NCBI RefSeq assembly: GCF_021582875.1
Contig: NZ_CP091138.1
Span: forward strand, 868,001-932,000
Origin: Microbacterium sp. KUDC0406
GTDB lineage: Bacteria; Actinomycetota; Actinomycetes; Actinomycetales; Microbacteriaceae
Reading direction: 5' to 3'
Length of the DNA stretch: 64,000 nucleotides
Notes under the pieces: generated by a model
The model's input: only the letters and a program-made list of their open reading frames with translations
Told to the model about the DNA's origin: nothing
The model's database searches: none
Made by a program: the position numbers and the translations under genes
Shown here: positions 54,544 to 64,000 of the stretch, piece after piece
How the letters are laid out: every line of letters starts with the position of its first letter
Position numbering within the stretch: position 1 is the first letter of the stretch

Positions 54544-55551
54544 GTGAATGGAGCGGGGATGGCGGGGGAAGTCACGGACCAGCTGGTCGGGGTGTTCCAG
54601 AACCCCGGGCTGCTGATGGGCATCCCTCTCGCACTGGCAGGCGCCGTGTTCATGTCTCTGGGCGCGCAGTATCAGCACCGCGGCGTGGAGAAGGTCGAGC
54701 GGATCACCGGCACCCAGGGCGCCACAGGACTCTCGATGACCCAGCTCAAGGGACTGCTCACCCGTCCCTCCTGGCTGATCGGCACGCTCATGCTGGGGCT
54801 GGCCGTGGTCTGCCAGCTGGCGGCTCTCGCCGTCGCGCCGCTGATCGTGGTGCAGCCGCTCGGCGCGATCGCGCTGGTCATCACGACCCTGCTGAACGCC
54901 CGAGTCTCGGGCCAGTCGCCGACGCGTCAGTCGCTCACCGCGATCATCGCCTGCGTGGGCGGCATCTTCCTCTTCGTCACGCTCGCGGCGATCTACGCCA
55001 CCGAACGCGGGATCACCGAGCGCGACCTGTTCGTGATCCTGGCGATCCTGCTGGTCGTCATCATCCTGCTGTTCGTCTGCTGGCTGGTGCTGCGCCATCG
55101 GATGCGAGCGCTGTTCTACGTGACCGGTGCCGGCATCCTGTACGGCTTCGTCGCCACTCTGGCGAAGGCCGTGATCAGCCGCATCCAGGCCGGCGAGTTC
55201 GACTGGGTGACCCTGGTCTGCGTGATCGCGCTGGTCGCTGCGGCGGTGGCGGGCGGGTACTTCGTCCAGACCGCGTACGCGTCGGGCCCGCCCGACCTCG
55301 TGATCGCCGGCCTCACGGTGATCGACCCGATCGTGGCCGTGCTGATCGGCATCCTGGTGCTCGGCGAGGCCGATGCCGCTCCGCTGTGGGTGCAGATCGG
55401 GTTCGGCGTCGCCGGCGGCATCGCCGTCTGGGGGGTGTTCGGGCTCGCCCGGTACCACCCGCAGATGATCAGCGAGAGCCAGGAGCACGGCATCACGCGG
55501 GGGAGCCACGGCCCTTCGACGGACTCCGGGCCGCAGGGCCCCGCTCAGTAG
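54544..55551 (+). CDS. DMT-superfamily transporter, repeat-derived tail
   Basis: An integral membrane protein of 335 residues with about nine or ten spans. It resembles DMT-superfamily proteins of the EamA/NIPA-like type (MGIPLALAGAVFMSLGAQYQH; VVQPLGAIALVITTLLNA; GAGILYGFVATLAKAVI). The substrate is unknown; NIPA relatives move Mg. The GTG at 54544 fits the TACAGT box; an ATG at 54559 is the alternative. The C-terminal tail GPSTDSGPQGPAQ comes from a decayed 23-bp palindromic repeat. It overlaps the end of pgl by seven bases. Confidence 0.82.
   Translation: MNGAGMAGEVTDQLVGVFQNPGLLMGIPLALAGAVFMSLGAQYQHRGVEKVERITGTQGATGLSMTQLKGLLTRPSWLIGTLMLGLAVVCQLAALAVAPLIVVQPLGAIALVITTLLNARVSGQSPTRQSLTAIIACVGGIFLFVTLAAIYATERGITERDLFVILAILLVVIILLFVCWLVLRHRMRALFYVTGAGILYGFVATLAKAVISRIQAGEFDWVTLVCVIALVAAAVAGGYFVQTAYASGPPDLVIAGLTVIDPIVAVLIGILVLGEADAAPLWVQIGFGVAGGIAVWGVFGLARYHPQMISESQEHGITRGSHGPSTDSGPQGPAQ
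55512..55534. repeat. Decayed 23-bp repeat in the transporter tail
   Basis: CCCTTCGACGGACTCC then GGGCCGC: several changes from the consensus. It is read in the same frame as the copies in lepA, hemW and dusB and gives PSTDSGP. Confidence 0.6.
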
Positions 55552-56328
55552 TCGCGGTCGATGAGGTCGGGCGAGACCTCGGACGCCGCCGCCTCGTCGA
55601 CGAAGAACACCGTGCGGCGGCGTCCCTTCGCGCCGGCGGCCGGCACACTCGCATAGCTCGCGCCGGCCAGCGCCAGCCCGAGCGCTGAGGCCTTGTCGGC
55701 GCCGGTGAGCACCAGCCACACGCGCTTCGACGCATTGATCACCGGGCGGGTCAGCGTGATGCGCTCGGGCGGGGGCTTGGGCGAGTCCCGCACCGGAAGC
55801 ACCGTCGGCATCCGTCACGGTCACCTCGGGACGATCCGGGAACAACGATGCGATGTGGCCGTCGGGGCCGACGCCGAGGAAGCACACCGCGAACGACGGC
55901 CAGGGCCGGTCATCCGTGCCGAACCGCGCGAGCTCGGCGGCGTAGTCCGCCGCAGCCTCGTCGAGGCTCATCTCACCGGGTTCGGCCGCCTCGTGCACGT
56001 TCTCTTCCGGGACCGGGATGCGGTCGAGCAGGGCGCGACGGGACTGCAGTGAGTTGCGATCCGCGTCATCGCGTGCGACGAAGCGCTCATCGCCCCACCA
56101 GAAGTGCACCAGCGACCAGTCGATCTTCGTGGCACGAGGGTGCTCGGCGACTGCAGCCAGCACAGCACCGCCCATCGAACCGCCGGTGAGGCAGATGTGG
56201 GCGGTGCGTCCGTCCTTGGTGCGGGCGCGCACCCTGGTCACGAACCGGTCTGCGACCCGGGCGGCCAGCTCAGCCGGAGTGGGTTCGACGACGACCGTCT
56301 TGACCGCGCGCGCCTGCTCCATCGTCAT
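55545..56328 (-). CDS. pgl: 6-phosphogluconolactonase, one frameshift
   Basis: Hydrolyses 6-phosphogluconolactone, the second step of the oxidative pentose phosphate pathway; about 260 residues in the SugarP-isomerase/glucosamine-6-phosphate deaminase fold. It has AHICLTGGSMGGAVLAAV (about 45-62), WWGDERFV (about 79-86), CFLGVGPDGHIASLFPD (about 149-165) and, after the shift, RITLTRPVINASKRVWLVLTG. The frame changes near 55804-55810; removing one base joins VTVTDA with TVLPVRDSP. The ATG overlaps the opcA stop (ATGA). It is the last gene of the pathway operon. Confidence 0.92.
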
Positions 56329-57261
56329 GCTCCCGTTTCCGGCGGCCCCAGCCGCTCCCAGCCATCGGTGATGACTCGACCGTACAGCACGTCCGCATCC
56401 AGCCTGCGCAACTCCTCGGCCAGACACTCGCGCAGCGTACGGCGCGGCAGGTGCAGTTCGTGATCGGGCTGACCGGGCTGGGTGAGCACGGCCACGCCGG
56501 GCGACGGGCGCTCCAGCAGGATGTCGCCGGAGGCGCGGTGCAGGCGCACCGACTTGATGCCCTCCTGCCAGTGCTGCGGGTCCTCGTACGACCAGCGCAC
56601 CGGCACATCGAGGGCCATCTGCAGCCAGGCGGCGAGAAGGGCGGTCGACGGCGATGCGGCGGCGCCGCGCACCTCGACGCCCGTGACCGTCTCGAACGGC
56701 GGCTGGTCCAGCACAGCGGCGAGCTGCTCGCGCCAGTGGGTCAGACGCGTCCAGGCGAGATCTGTGTCGCCGGGCGCGTGCGTGCGACCCAGCAGGGCGA
56801 GCCGATCGCGCACGTCGGGCGAGGTGGCGGCGTCGGTGATGCGACGCTGCGCGATACGGCCCAGCGGTGACGCCGGCGGCATCCGTCGGCGCCTCGTCGG
56901 GCCACCAGGCCACGACCGGGGCATCGGGCAGCAGCAGGCCGGTGACGAGGCTCTCCGCGTTGCTCGAGGCCTCGCCGAAGGCGCGCAGCACGACGACCTC
57001 GCTGGCTCCGGCGTCGCCCCCGACGCGGATCTGCGCGTCCAGGCGCGAAGGTCCGTCGCCGATCGTGAGAACGATCACCCGCATGGGATGCTCGCGGGAG
57101 GCGTCGTTCGCCGCGTCGATCGCGTCCTCCGCCACGCCGTTGCGAGCGGCGATGACGAGCGTGAGCACGCGTCCGAGGGCGACGGCGCCGCCCTCCTCGC
57201 GCACCCGGACCAGCTGCTTGGCGATCTGGCTGACGGTGGTGTCGGGCAGGTCGATGATCAC
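56325..57261 (-). CDS. opcA: Glucose-6-phosphate dehydrogenase assembly protein OpcA, one frameshift
   Basis: OpcA assists assembly and redox control of glucose-6-phosphate dehydrogenase in cyanobacteria and actinobacteria; about 311 residues. The N-terminal part begins MIIDLPDTTVSQIAKQLVRV and includes VVAWWPDEAPTDAA; after the shift it continues LGRIAQRRITDAATSPD and ends near RRLDADVLYGRVITDGW. The frame changes at CCGG 56873-56876; removing one base joins DAA with ASPLGRIAQRR. It overlaps zwf by four bases (ATGA), as expected for its partner. Confidence 0.92.
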
Positions 57262-58801
57262 GGTCGTCTCCAGACTCGTCCGTCGCGGGCCAGCAGGGCG
57301 TCGGCGGATGCCGGGCCCCAGGAGCCGGGAGCGTACTGCTCGAGCGGGCCCCCCTTCGCAGCCCAGTACTCCTCGATCGGATCGAGGATCTTCCAGGAGA
57401 GCTCGACCTCCTCGTGGCGGGGGAACAGCGGCGGGTCGCCGAGGAGCACGTCGAGGATGAGGCGCTCATACGCCTCAGGGCTCGCCTCGGTGAAGGCATG
57501 CCCGTAGCCGAAGTCCATCGTCACGTCGCGCACCTGCGTGCCGGCTCCCGGCACCTTCGAGCCGAACCGGATCGTGACGCCCTCGTCGGGCTGCACCCGG
57601 ATGACCAGCGCGTTCTGCCCGAGCTCCGACGTGCGCCCGAGCAGATGCTGCGGGGCGCGCTTGAAGACGACGGCGATCTCGGTGACGCGGCGGCCGAGAC
57701 GCTTGCCGGTGCGCAGGTAGAAGGGCACACCGGCCCAGCGCCGGTTCGCGATCTCGAGCTTGACGGCCGCGTAGGTCTCGGTGGTGGAACGGGGGTCCAT
57801 CCCGTCCTCCTCGAGGAAGCCGTTCACCTTCTCGCCGCCCTGCCATCCGCCGGCGTACTGCCCGCGTGCGGTGGCGAGGGACAGATCTGCGGGCAGCTGG
57901 ACGGCCTCGAGCACCTTCTCCTTCTCGGAGCGGAGGTGCTCGGCGGACAGGCTGATCGGCTCCTCCATCGCGGTGAGCGCGAGCAGCTGCAGCAGGTGGT
58001 TCTGGATCACGTCGCGCGCCGCACCGATGCCGTCGTAGTAGCCGGCACGCCCGCCCACTCCGATGTCCTCGGCCATCGTGATCTGCACGTGGTCGATGTG
58101 GTTGCGGTTCCAGATCGGCTCGTACAGCTCGTTCGCGAAGCGCAGAGCGAGGATGTTCTGCACCGTCTCCTTGCCGAGGTAGTGGTCGATCCGGAAGATC
58201 GAGTCCGCCGGGAAGGCCACCTCGAGGGCCCTGTTCAACGCTCTGGCCGATTCCAGATCGTCGCCGAACGGCTTCTCGATCACCACGCGCCGCCAGCACT
58301 GGTCATCGTCGCCCGCGTCGCCGACCAGGCCGGAGTCCTTCAGCTGACGGGCGACCGTCGGGAAGTCCTTCGGCGGGATCGATAGGTAGTAGGCGTGGTT
58401 GCCCATCGTGCCGCGTTCGACGTCGAGCTTCTCGACGGTCTCGCGCAGCCGGCGGAAGGACTCCGGGTCGTCGAACGTGCCCTGCACGAACCGGATGCCC
58501 TGCAGCAGCTGCTGCCAGGTCTCCTCGCGGAACGGCGTGCGGGCGTGCTGCTTGACGGCCTCGTAGACCACCTGCGCGAAGTCCTGGTCCTCCCAGTCGC
58601 GGCGCGCGAAGCCGACCAGGGCGAAGCCCGGAGGAAGCAGCCCCGGTTGGCGAGGTCGTACACGGCGGGCATGAGCTTCTTGCGGGACAGATCGCCGGTG
58701 ACTCCGAAGATCACGAGGGCGCTGGGCCCTGCGATCCGGTTCAGGCGGCGGTCGTCGGGATCGCGCAGCGGATTGTGCCCGCGCGAGATGGGTACTGTCA
58801 T
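57258..58801 (-). CDS. zwf: Glucose-6-phosphate 1-dehydrogenase, one frameshift
   Basis: Opens the oxidative pentose phosphate pathway and makes NADPH; about 514 residues. The NADP-binding N terminus is VIFGVTGDLSRKKLMPAVYDL (about 31-51). The active-site peptide is FRIDHYLGKETVQNI (about 202-216), preceded by RRVVIEKPFGDDL. The frame changes at CCCC 58641-58644 (GGGG on the coding strand); one more G gives ANRGLLPPGFALVGFARRDW. It sits between pgi and opcA in the usual actinobacterial order. Confidence 0.95.
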
Positions 58802-58840
58802 CGGTTGGGTGCCTCGATCGGTGTCACGGTGTCGGGGGAA

Positions 58841-60445
58841 TCACTGAGCGGCTTCGAACAACGCCATCACGTCGGCGGACGCATCGGCGATCGTGAGGGT
58901 CACGACCGGCCGGCCGTGCTCTGCGAGCACCGCAGCGTCACCGGCGGCCTGAGCCTCGATGAGCTGGCCGAACGTGAACGGACGGTCGGGGATCTCCAGG
59001 TCCACGTCGGTGCGCTCCAGGATCTGCACGAACACACCCTGGGCGGGACCGCCCTTGTGGTACTGCCCCGTGGAGTGCAGGAATCTCGGTCCCCACCCGA
59101 ACGTCGCGGGACGTCCGGAGTCGGCGGCGACCATCTCGCGCAGACCCTGCAGCTGCGGCAGGTCGAGACGGTCGACGTAGGCCTGCACGGCGACGTAACC
59201 GTCGGCGGGCAGTTCGGCCCACAGGGCGTCCAGGACGCCCTCGATCGTGCCGGAAGCGGCCAGAGCGGGGTCCGAGACCCGCACTTCGATGCCGTCCTGG
59301 ACGAACGCCGCTGGCGCCGGCTCCGGCCGCGCGTCGAGCAGGCCGCGCGCAGCGACCTTGGCCGACTCTACGTCGGGCTGGTCGAAGGGGTTGATACCCA
59401 GCAGCCGGCCGACGATCGCGGTGGCGTACTCCCAGACGACGAACTGCGCGCCGAGCGTGCCGCTGACGAGGATCTCGCCCGGGTGGCGCTCGTGCAGGTG
59501 GAACTCGTCGGCGTCGTCGACCAGACGCAGCAGCTGCAGATCGGCGGGCGTGCTCTCGACCTCGGGCGAGACGGGGAGCAGCACGACGGGAAGGACGCCG
59601 GTGCCCTCCTTGCCGGTGGACTCCGCGATGAGCTGCTCGATCCAGTCCGGCAGGCCGACGATGTGCGTGCCGTCGGTGATCAGGCCCAGCTTGTCGCGGC
59701 GCGGGTCGGCGCCGGCGATCGCCGCGGCCAGCCGCAGCGCAGGATTGTCCGCCGTGTCGACGGCGACCTCCAGGAGCGAGGCCTCGGCCTCGTCGAGCAG
59801 CTCGGAGACATCGGCGCCGGCCAGCCCGGAGGGCACCAGGCCGAACGCGGTGAGCGCGGAGTAGCGGCCGCCCACGTTCGGGTCGGCGTTGAACACGCGG
59901 TAGCCGGCCTCGCGCGCCGAGGCGTCCAGCGGAGAGCCGGGGTCGGTGACGACGATGATGCGCTCGGCCGGGTCGATGCCGATGTCGCGGAACGCGGCCT
60001 CGAAGGTGCGGCGCTGCGAGTCGGTCTCGACCGTGGAGCCCGACTTCGACGACACCACGAGCGCGGTGCGTGCGAGGTCGTCGTCGAGTGCGGCCAGCAC
60101 CTGCCCCGGTGCCGTGGAGTCGAGGATGGTCAGCGGCACGCCCGCGGTCTGCGTGATGACCTCGGGCGCCAGCGAAGAACCGCCCATGCCCGCGAGCACG
60201 AAGCGATCGACGCCGTTCGCGGTGAGCTGTTCGCGCAGCGCGGTGATCTCGACGACCAGCGGGCGCGAGACCGACACGGCCTCCAGCCAGCCGAGGCGGA
60301 TCGAGGCCTCGGCCTCGGCCTCCGGTCCCCACATCGTGGCGTCGCCACTGGTGAGGCGGGTGGCGACGAGCTCGGCGACGAGCCGCGGCACCGTGTTCTC
60401 GACCGCGGCGGCCGCCGCGCCCGAGACATGGACGGTGACGCTCAT
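58841..60445 (-). CDS. pgi: Glucose-6-phosphate isomerase
   Basis: Interconverts glucose 6-phosphate and fructose 6-phosphate; 534 residues. It belongs to the actinobacterial type found in pentose-phosphate operons. The SIS domain shows [14 protein letters not shown] (about 85-98) and [20 protein letters not shown] (about 129-148). The C-terminal part has [19 protein letters not shown], with His/Lys candidates for the active site. I use the ATG at 60445 ([12 protein letters not shown]), which overlaps the tal stop. It lets carbon return from the pathway to glucose 6-phosphate. Confidence 0.92.
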   Translation of the reverse strand: MSVTVHVSGAAAAAVENTVPRLVAELVATRLTSGDATMWGPEAEAEASIRLGWLEAVSVSRPLVVEITALREQLTANGVDRFVLAGMGGSSLAPEVITQTAGVPLTILDSTAPGQVLAALDDDLARTALVVSSKSGSTVETDSQRRTFEAAFRDIGIDPAERIIVVTDPGSPLDASAREAGYRVFNADPNVGGRYSALTAFGLVPSGLAGADVSELLDEAEASLLEVAVDTADNPALRLAAAIAGADPRRDKLGLITDGTHIVGLPDWIEQLIAESTGKEGTGVLPVVLLPVSPEVESTPADLQLLRLVDDADEFHLHERHPGEILVSGTLGAQFVVWEYATAIVGRLLGINPFDQPDVESAKVAARGLLDARPEPAPAAFVQDGIEVRVSDPALAASGTIEGVLDALWAELPADGYVAVQAYVDRLDLPQLQGLREMVAADSGRPATFGWGPRFLHSTGQYHKGGPAQGVFVQILERTDVDLEIPDRPFTFGQLIEAQAAGDAAVLAEHGRPVVTLTIADASADVMALFEAAQ

Positions 60446-61553
60446 CGGGCGGCCTCGAGCCCCTTGGCCACCTGGGTGAGCAGGTCGTGCCACGAGTCGA
60501 TGAACTTCGCGACGCCCTCGTCCTCGAGCACCTGGGTGACATCGTCGAAGTCGACGCCGGCGGCCTTCAGGCCCGCGAACACCTCGCGGGACGCGTCGTA
60601 CGTCGAGGTCACGCTGTCACCGGTGACGACACCGTGGTCGAAGGTGGCCTCCAGGGTCTTCTCGGGCATCGTGTTCACCACGCCGGGAGCGACCAGCTCG
60701 GTCACGTACAGCGTGTCGGGCAGCGCCGGGTCCTTGACGCCGGTCGACGCCCACAGCGGACGCTGCGGTGTGGCACCGGCATCCAGCAGCGCCTTGGCGC
60801 GGTCCTCCGCGAAGGTCTTCTCGTACAGCTCGTAGGCGAGGCGGGCGTTGGCGAGACCGGCCTTGCTCTTCAGCGCCGCGGCCTCTTCGGTGCCGATCGC
60901 CGAGAGGCGCTTGTCGGTCTCCGTGTCGACGCGGGACACGAAGAAGGAGGCGACCGAGTGGATGCCGGACAGATCGATGCCCGCCTCCTTCGCGGTCTCC
61001 AGGCCGGTCAGGTAGGCGTCGATCACCTCGGCGTAGCGCTCGAGGCTGAAAATCAGCGTGACGTTCACGCTGATGCCGGCGCCGATCGCCGCGGCGATGG
61101 CCGGCAGGCCGGCCTTGGTCGCGGGGATCTTGACGAGGAGGTTCGGCCGGTCGACGCGCGCCCAGAGGTCCTTGGCCTGAGCGATCGTGCCGTCGGTGTC
61201 GTGTGCGAGGTCGGGGAGACCTCGATCGAGACGCGCCCGTCCACGTGCGAGGTCGCGTCGTACACCGGCCGGAACACGTCCAGCGCGTCGCGCACGTCCT
61301 GCGTGGTCGCCGCGAACACGGCGTCGACGGCGGATGCCCCGGACGCCGCGAGCTCGGCCACCTGCGCGTCGTACGAGGTGTCGTCAGGATTGGTCATCGA
61401 GTTCGCGAAGATCGTCGGGTTGGTGGTGACGCCGACGACGTTGCGGGTGTCGATGAGCTGCTGCAGGTTGCCGGACTGGATACGGGTGCGGGACAGGTCG
61501 TCGAGCCAGATGCTGACGCCGGCGGCCGAGAGGTCTGCGGTGGGGGTGCTCAT
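60442..61553 (-). CDS. tal: Transaldolase, one frameshift
   Basis: Transfers a dihydroxyacetone unit between sugar phosphates in the non-oxidative branch; about 370 residues. N-terminal half: [21 protein letters not shown] and [14 protein letters not shown]-terminal half: [20 protein letters not shown] and [18 protein letters not shown]. The Schiff-base lysine lies in the [10 protein letters not shown] region, which is read only after correcting the frame. The frame changes at GGGG 61213-61216 (CCCC on the coding strand); one more base gives [19 protein letters not shown]. It overlaps both tkt and pgi by four bases. Confidence 0.95.
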
Positions 61554-63652
61554 GCGTTCTCCTTGATGCTCTCGCGCGCCGCCTCGACGACGGCTTCGGC
61601 GGTGATGCCGAACTTCTGGAACAGGGTCTTGTAGTCGGCGGATGCGCCGAAGTGGTCGATGCCGACGGAACGGCCGCGGTCGCCGACGATGCCGCGCCAG
61701 CTCAGCACGGAACCGGCCTCGACCGAGACGCGTGCGGTCACGGATCCGGGCAGCACGCTCTCGCGGTAGGCCTCGTCCTGCTCGGCGAACCACTCCAGCG
61801 ACGGGGCGGACACGACGCGGGCGTTCACGCCCTCGGCGGCGAGGGTCTCGCGGGCGGCGACCGCCAACTGCACCTCGGAGCCCGTGCCGATGAGGATGAC
61901 GTCGGGGGTGCCGTTCGGAGCCTCCGCGAGCACGTAAGCGCCCTTCGCGGTGTTCGCCGCGGAGGCGAACTCGTCGCCGGAGGCCGCCCCGGCGCCCCGG
62001 GCGAAGTTCGGCACGTTCTGACGGGTCAGGGCGAGGCCTGTGGGTCCGCCGCGCCTGCCGAGAATCTCGAGCCACGCCGCCGCGGTCTCGTTCCCGTCCG
62101 CAGGGCGGACGATCGTCATGTTCGGGATCGCACGCAACGCCGCGAGCTGCTCGATCGGCTGGTGTGTCGGACCGTCCTCGCCGAGGGCGACCGAGTCATG
62201 CGTCCAGACGAACACGCTCGGCACGTTCATCAGTGCGGCCAGGCGCACGGCGGGGCGCATGTAGTCGCTGAAGATGAGGAAGGTGCCGCCGAAGGGACGG
62301 GTCGGGCCGTGCAGCACGATGCCGTTCAGGATGGCGCCCATCGCGTGCTCGCGGATGCCGAAGTGCAGCACGCGGCCGTACGGGCTTCCCTTCCATTCAT
62401 GCGTGGACCACTCCGCCGGGATGAACGACGCGGCATCGGCGATGGTGGTGTTGTTCGAGCCCGCCAGGTCGGCGGAGCCGCCCCACAGCTCGGGGAGCTT
62501 CGGCGAGAGAGCGTTGATGACCTTGCCGGATGCCGCGCGGGTGGACACCTCGGTGCCGGCCTCGAACACCGGCAGCGCCTCCGCGACGCCCTCGGGCAGT
62601 GCGTGCGCCTCGAGGCGGTCGAGCAGGGACTTGCGCTCGGGGTTGGCGGCTGCCCAGGCGTCGAACGACGACTGCCAAGCGGCGCGGTCCTCGGCCGCGC
62701 GGGCGCCCAGTTCGCGGGTGTGGGCGATGACGGCGTCCTCGACGACGAACGCCTTCTCGGGGTCGAAGCCGAGCACGACCTTGGTGGCCGCGACCTCGTC
62801 CGCGCCCAGCGCGTTGCCGTGCACGGCCTCGGTTCCCGACTTGTTCGGGGCCGGCCAGCCGATGATGGTCTTCAGGATGATCAGCGTGGGCTTGCCGGTC
62901 TCGGCCTTGCCCTGCTCGATCGCGTCGTCCAGCTCCTGCACGTCCTCGACGTACTGCCCGGTACGGCGCCAGTCGACCTCGAGCACCTGCCAGCCGTACG
63001 CCTCGTACCGCTGACGCACGTCCTCCGTGAACGCGACGTCTGTGTCGCCCTCGATCGAGATCTGGTTCGAGTCGTAGATGGCGATCAGGTTGCCGAGCTG
63101 CTGGTGCCCCGCGAGGGACGACGCCTCGCTGGTCACGCCCTCCTGCAGGTCGCCGTCTCCGGCGATCACGTAGACGTGGTGGTCGAAGGGGCTGGAACCG
63201 GCTGCGGCATCCGGATCGAACAGGCCGCGCTCGTAGCGCGAGGCGTACGCGAAGCCGACCGCGGAGGCGAGGCCCTGGCCGAGAGGGCCGGTCGTGACCT
63301 CCACGCCCTTCGTGTGCCCGTACTCCGGGTGACCGGGCGTCAGCGATCCCCAGGTGCGCAGCGATTCGAGATCCGACAGCTCGAGGCCGAACCCGCCCAG
63401 GTAGAGCTGGATGTACTGAGTGAGGGACGAGTGCCCGACCGAGAGGATGAAGCGGTCCCGCCCGATCCAGTGCGTGTCCGCCGGATCGTGGCGCATGACT
63501 CGCTGGTAGAGCAGGTAGGCCACGGGAGCGAGGCTCATCGCCGTGCCCGGGTGGCCGTTCCCCACCTTCTGCACGGCGTCCGCCGCCAGTACGCGTGCGG
63601 TGTCCACCGCTCGCCGGTCGAGATCGTTCCAGATGACTTCCGCCACGGTCAT
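61550..63652 (-). CDS. tkt: Transketolase
   Basis: A thiamine-diphosphate enzyme of 700 residues that moves two-carbon units in the non-oxidative pentose phosphate branch. The TPP motif is [19 protein letters not shown] to NLIAIYDSN (about 163-195), with [16 protein letters not shown] near the N terminus and the second-domain segment [19 protein letters not shown] ([17 protein letters not shown]). It is the first gene of tkt-tal-pgi-zwf-opcA-pgl, all on the minus strand with four-base overlaps at most joints. No frameshift is seen. Confidence 0.96.
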   Translation of the reverse strand: MTVAEVIWNDLDRRAVDTARVLAADAVQKVGNGHPGTAMSLAPVAYLLYQRVMRHDPADTHWIGRDRFILSVGHSSLTQYIQLYLGGFGLELSDLESLRTWGSLTPGHPEYGHTKGVEVTTGPLGQGLASAVGFAYASRYERGLFDPDAAAGSSPFDHHVYVIAGDGDLQEGVTSEASSLAGHQQLGNLIAIYDSNQISIEGDTDVAFTEDVRQRYEAYGWQVLEVDWRRTGQYVEDVQELDDAIEQGKAETGKPTLIILKTIIGWPAPNKSGTEAVHGNALGADEVAATKVVLGFDPEKAFVVEDAVIAHTRELGARAAEDRAAWQSSFDAWAAANPERKSLLDRLEAHALPEGVAEALPVFEAGTEVSTRAASGKVINALSPKLPELWGGSADLAGSNNTTIADAASFIPAEWSTHEWKGSPYGRVLHFGIREHAMGAILNGIVLHGPTRPFGGTFLIFSDYMRPAVRLAALMNVPSVFVWTHDSVALGEDGPTHQPIEQLAALRAIPNMTIVRPADGNETAAAWLEILGRRGGPTGLALTRQNVPNFARGAGAASGDEFASAANTAKGAYVLAEAPNGTPDVILIGTGSEVQLAVAARETLAAEGVNARVVSAPSLEWFAEQDEAYRESVLPGSVTARVSVEAGSVLSWRGIVGDRGRSVGIDHFGASADYKTLFQKFGITAEAVVEAARESIKENA

Positions 63653-63843
63653 GCCCCTTCTGACAAGGAAAAAGGCGCCCGTCTTCCCTGCGCGATCCGC
63701 GTCGTCACGGAGGTGTGTGCACAGCGCCTGGGCGCGCGAGTGCTCCCCAGCATAGTGCGGTGAGGGGAGGGTGAAGCGGTTCGTTTCGGCGCCGACCGTC
63801 CGCGTTCGGTGCCGTAGACTCGGAGGTAACTGTCAGCATTCGC
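63653..63843. promoter_or_regulatory. Divergent region between tkt and ctaB
   Basis: A 191-base region. For tkt, TATGCT on the minus strand (near 63750-63755) is a possible -10, leaving a leader of about 100 bases; AAGGGG serves as ribosome-binding site. For ctaB, TAGACT (63815-63820) is a possible -10 followed directly by CGGAGG. Confidence 0.4.
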
Positions 63844-64000
63844 ATGGAGGAGGCGATCGCGATCTCGACGACGTCGCAGACCGATGCCCGTACGCACTCG
63901 CTCGGTCAGAAGATCCGCGGCTATGTGGCGCTGACGAAACCCCGCGTGATGGAGCTCCTCCTGGTCTCCACGGTGCCGGTGATGATCCTCGCCGCCGGCG
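63844..64000 (+). CDS. ctaB: Protoheme IX farnesyltransferase (heme O synthase), 5' part
   Basis: An integral membrane prenyltransferase that makes heme O for cytochrome oxidase; only the first 52 residues are inside the window. The segment [20 protein letters not shown] is the characteristic start of the CtaB/UbiA fold, leading into the first span. It is divergent from tkt, the usual actinobacterial arrangement. The start is uncertain: the ATG at 63844 lacks a good ribosome-binding site, while GGAGGAGG (63846-63853) sits eight bases before an in-frame ATC at 63862. Confidence 0.9.
   Translation, partial: MEEAIAISTTSQTDARTHSLGQKIRGYVALTKPRVMELLLVSTVPVMILAAG

Noticed and set aside
54064-57261. 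1065-codon minus-strand frame
   Set aside because: It is a chance union of parts of opcA, pgl and antisense transporter and def sequence in one frame. The real genes are the separate ones annotated.

Overview
The window is 64 kb of high-GC chromosomal DNA from an actinobacterium, most likely a Microbacterium or close relative (Microbacteriaceae). The reasons are the high-GC codon usage with frequent GTG starts, the cluster ctaB / tkt-tal-pgi-zwf-opcA-pgl, decaprenyl-type UppS, SigK/RskA, OpcA, the hrcA-dnaJ2 pair with a CIRCE operator, and two families of short palindromic repeats of a kind I associate with Microbacteriaceae. This is inference from gene content; no database search was possible. 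The genes look like ordinary core chromosome. There is no prophage, insertion sequence, CRISPR array or rRNA, and no gap between genes longer than about 300 bases.

Layout. 1-8.7 kb: leuS (3' part), two small membrane proteins, the minus-strand run comEA-comEC-sigK-rskA, then holA and rpsT. 8.9-14.2 kb: a GH1 beta-glucosidase with an MFS transporter, an alpha/beta hydrolase and lepA. 14.3-20.1 kb: a peptide-type ABC importer (two permeases, one double ATPase, one lipoprotein). 20.2-30.0 kb: DUF1990, hemW, hrcA-dnaJ-rsmE, a vapBC toxin-antitoxin pair, and HIT-phoH-ybeY-CBS protein-era. 30-38.5 kb: membrane proteins, an oxidoreductase, leuA with a Leu-rich leader peptide, a TRIC-type channel gene divergent from recO, uppS, and a DsbA-like protein. 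38.5-46.8 kb: a decayed remnant, a Tat-exported phosphoesterase, and a five-gene ferric-siderophore operon divergent from an AraC regulator, with a DtxR/IdeR-type iron box between them; then glutathione peroxidase. 46.9-52.3 kb: dusB-dgt-dnaG, an ABC ATPase and tRNA-Asn. 52.4-64 kb: an NRAMP-like transporter, def, a DMT transporter, and the pentose-phosphate operon tkt-tal-pgi-zwf-opcA-pgl divergent from ctaB.

Two patterns cut across the annotation. First, 16 genes, many of them essential (leuS, holA, dnaG, zwf, tal), change reading frame at 17 places. Twelve fit loss of one base, nearly always in a G or C run, and five fit one extra base, four of those at CCGG. This looks like sequencing or assembly error, so I annotate each as one intact gene. 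Second, a 23-bp palindromic repeat has entered coding sequence and is read in the same frame in lepA, hemW and dusB, giving the same linker peptide PSTGSGT in three unrelated proteins; a decayed copy forms the tail of a transporter. A second repeat family supplies the stop codons of holA and uppS. Many first genes of operons have a TANNNT-like -10 box six or seven bases before the start codon, which predicts leaderless mRNAs.
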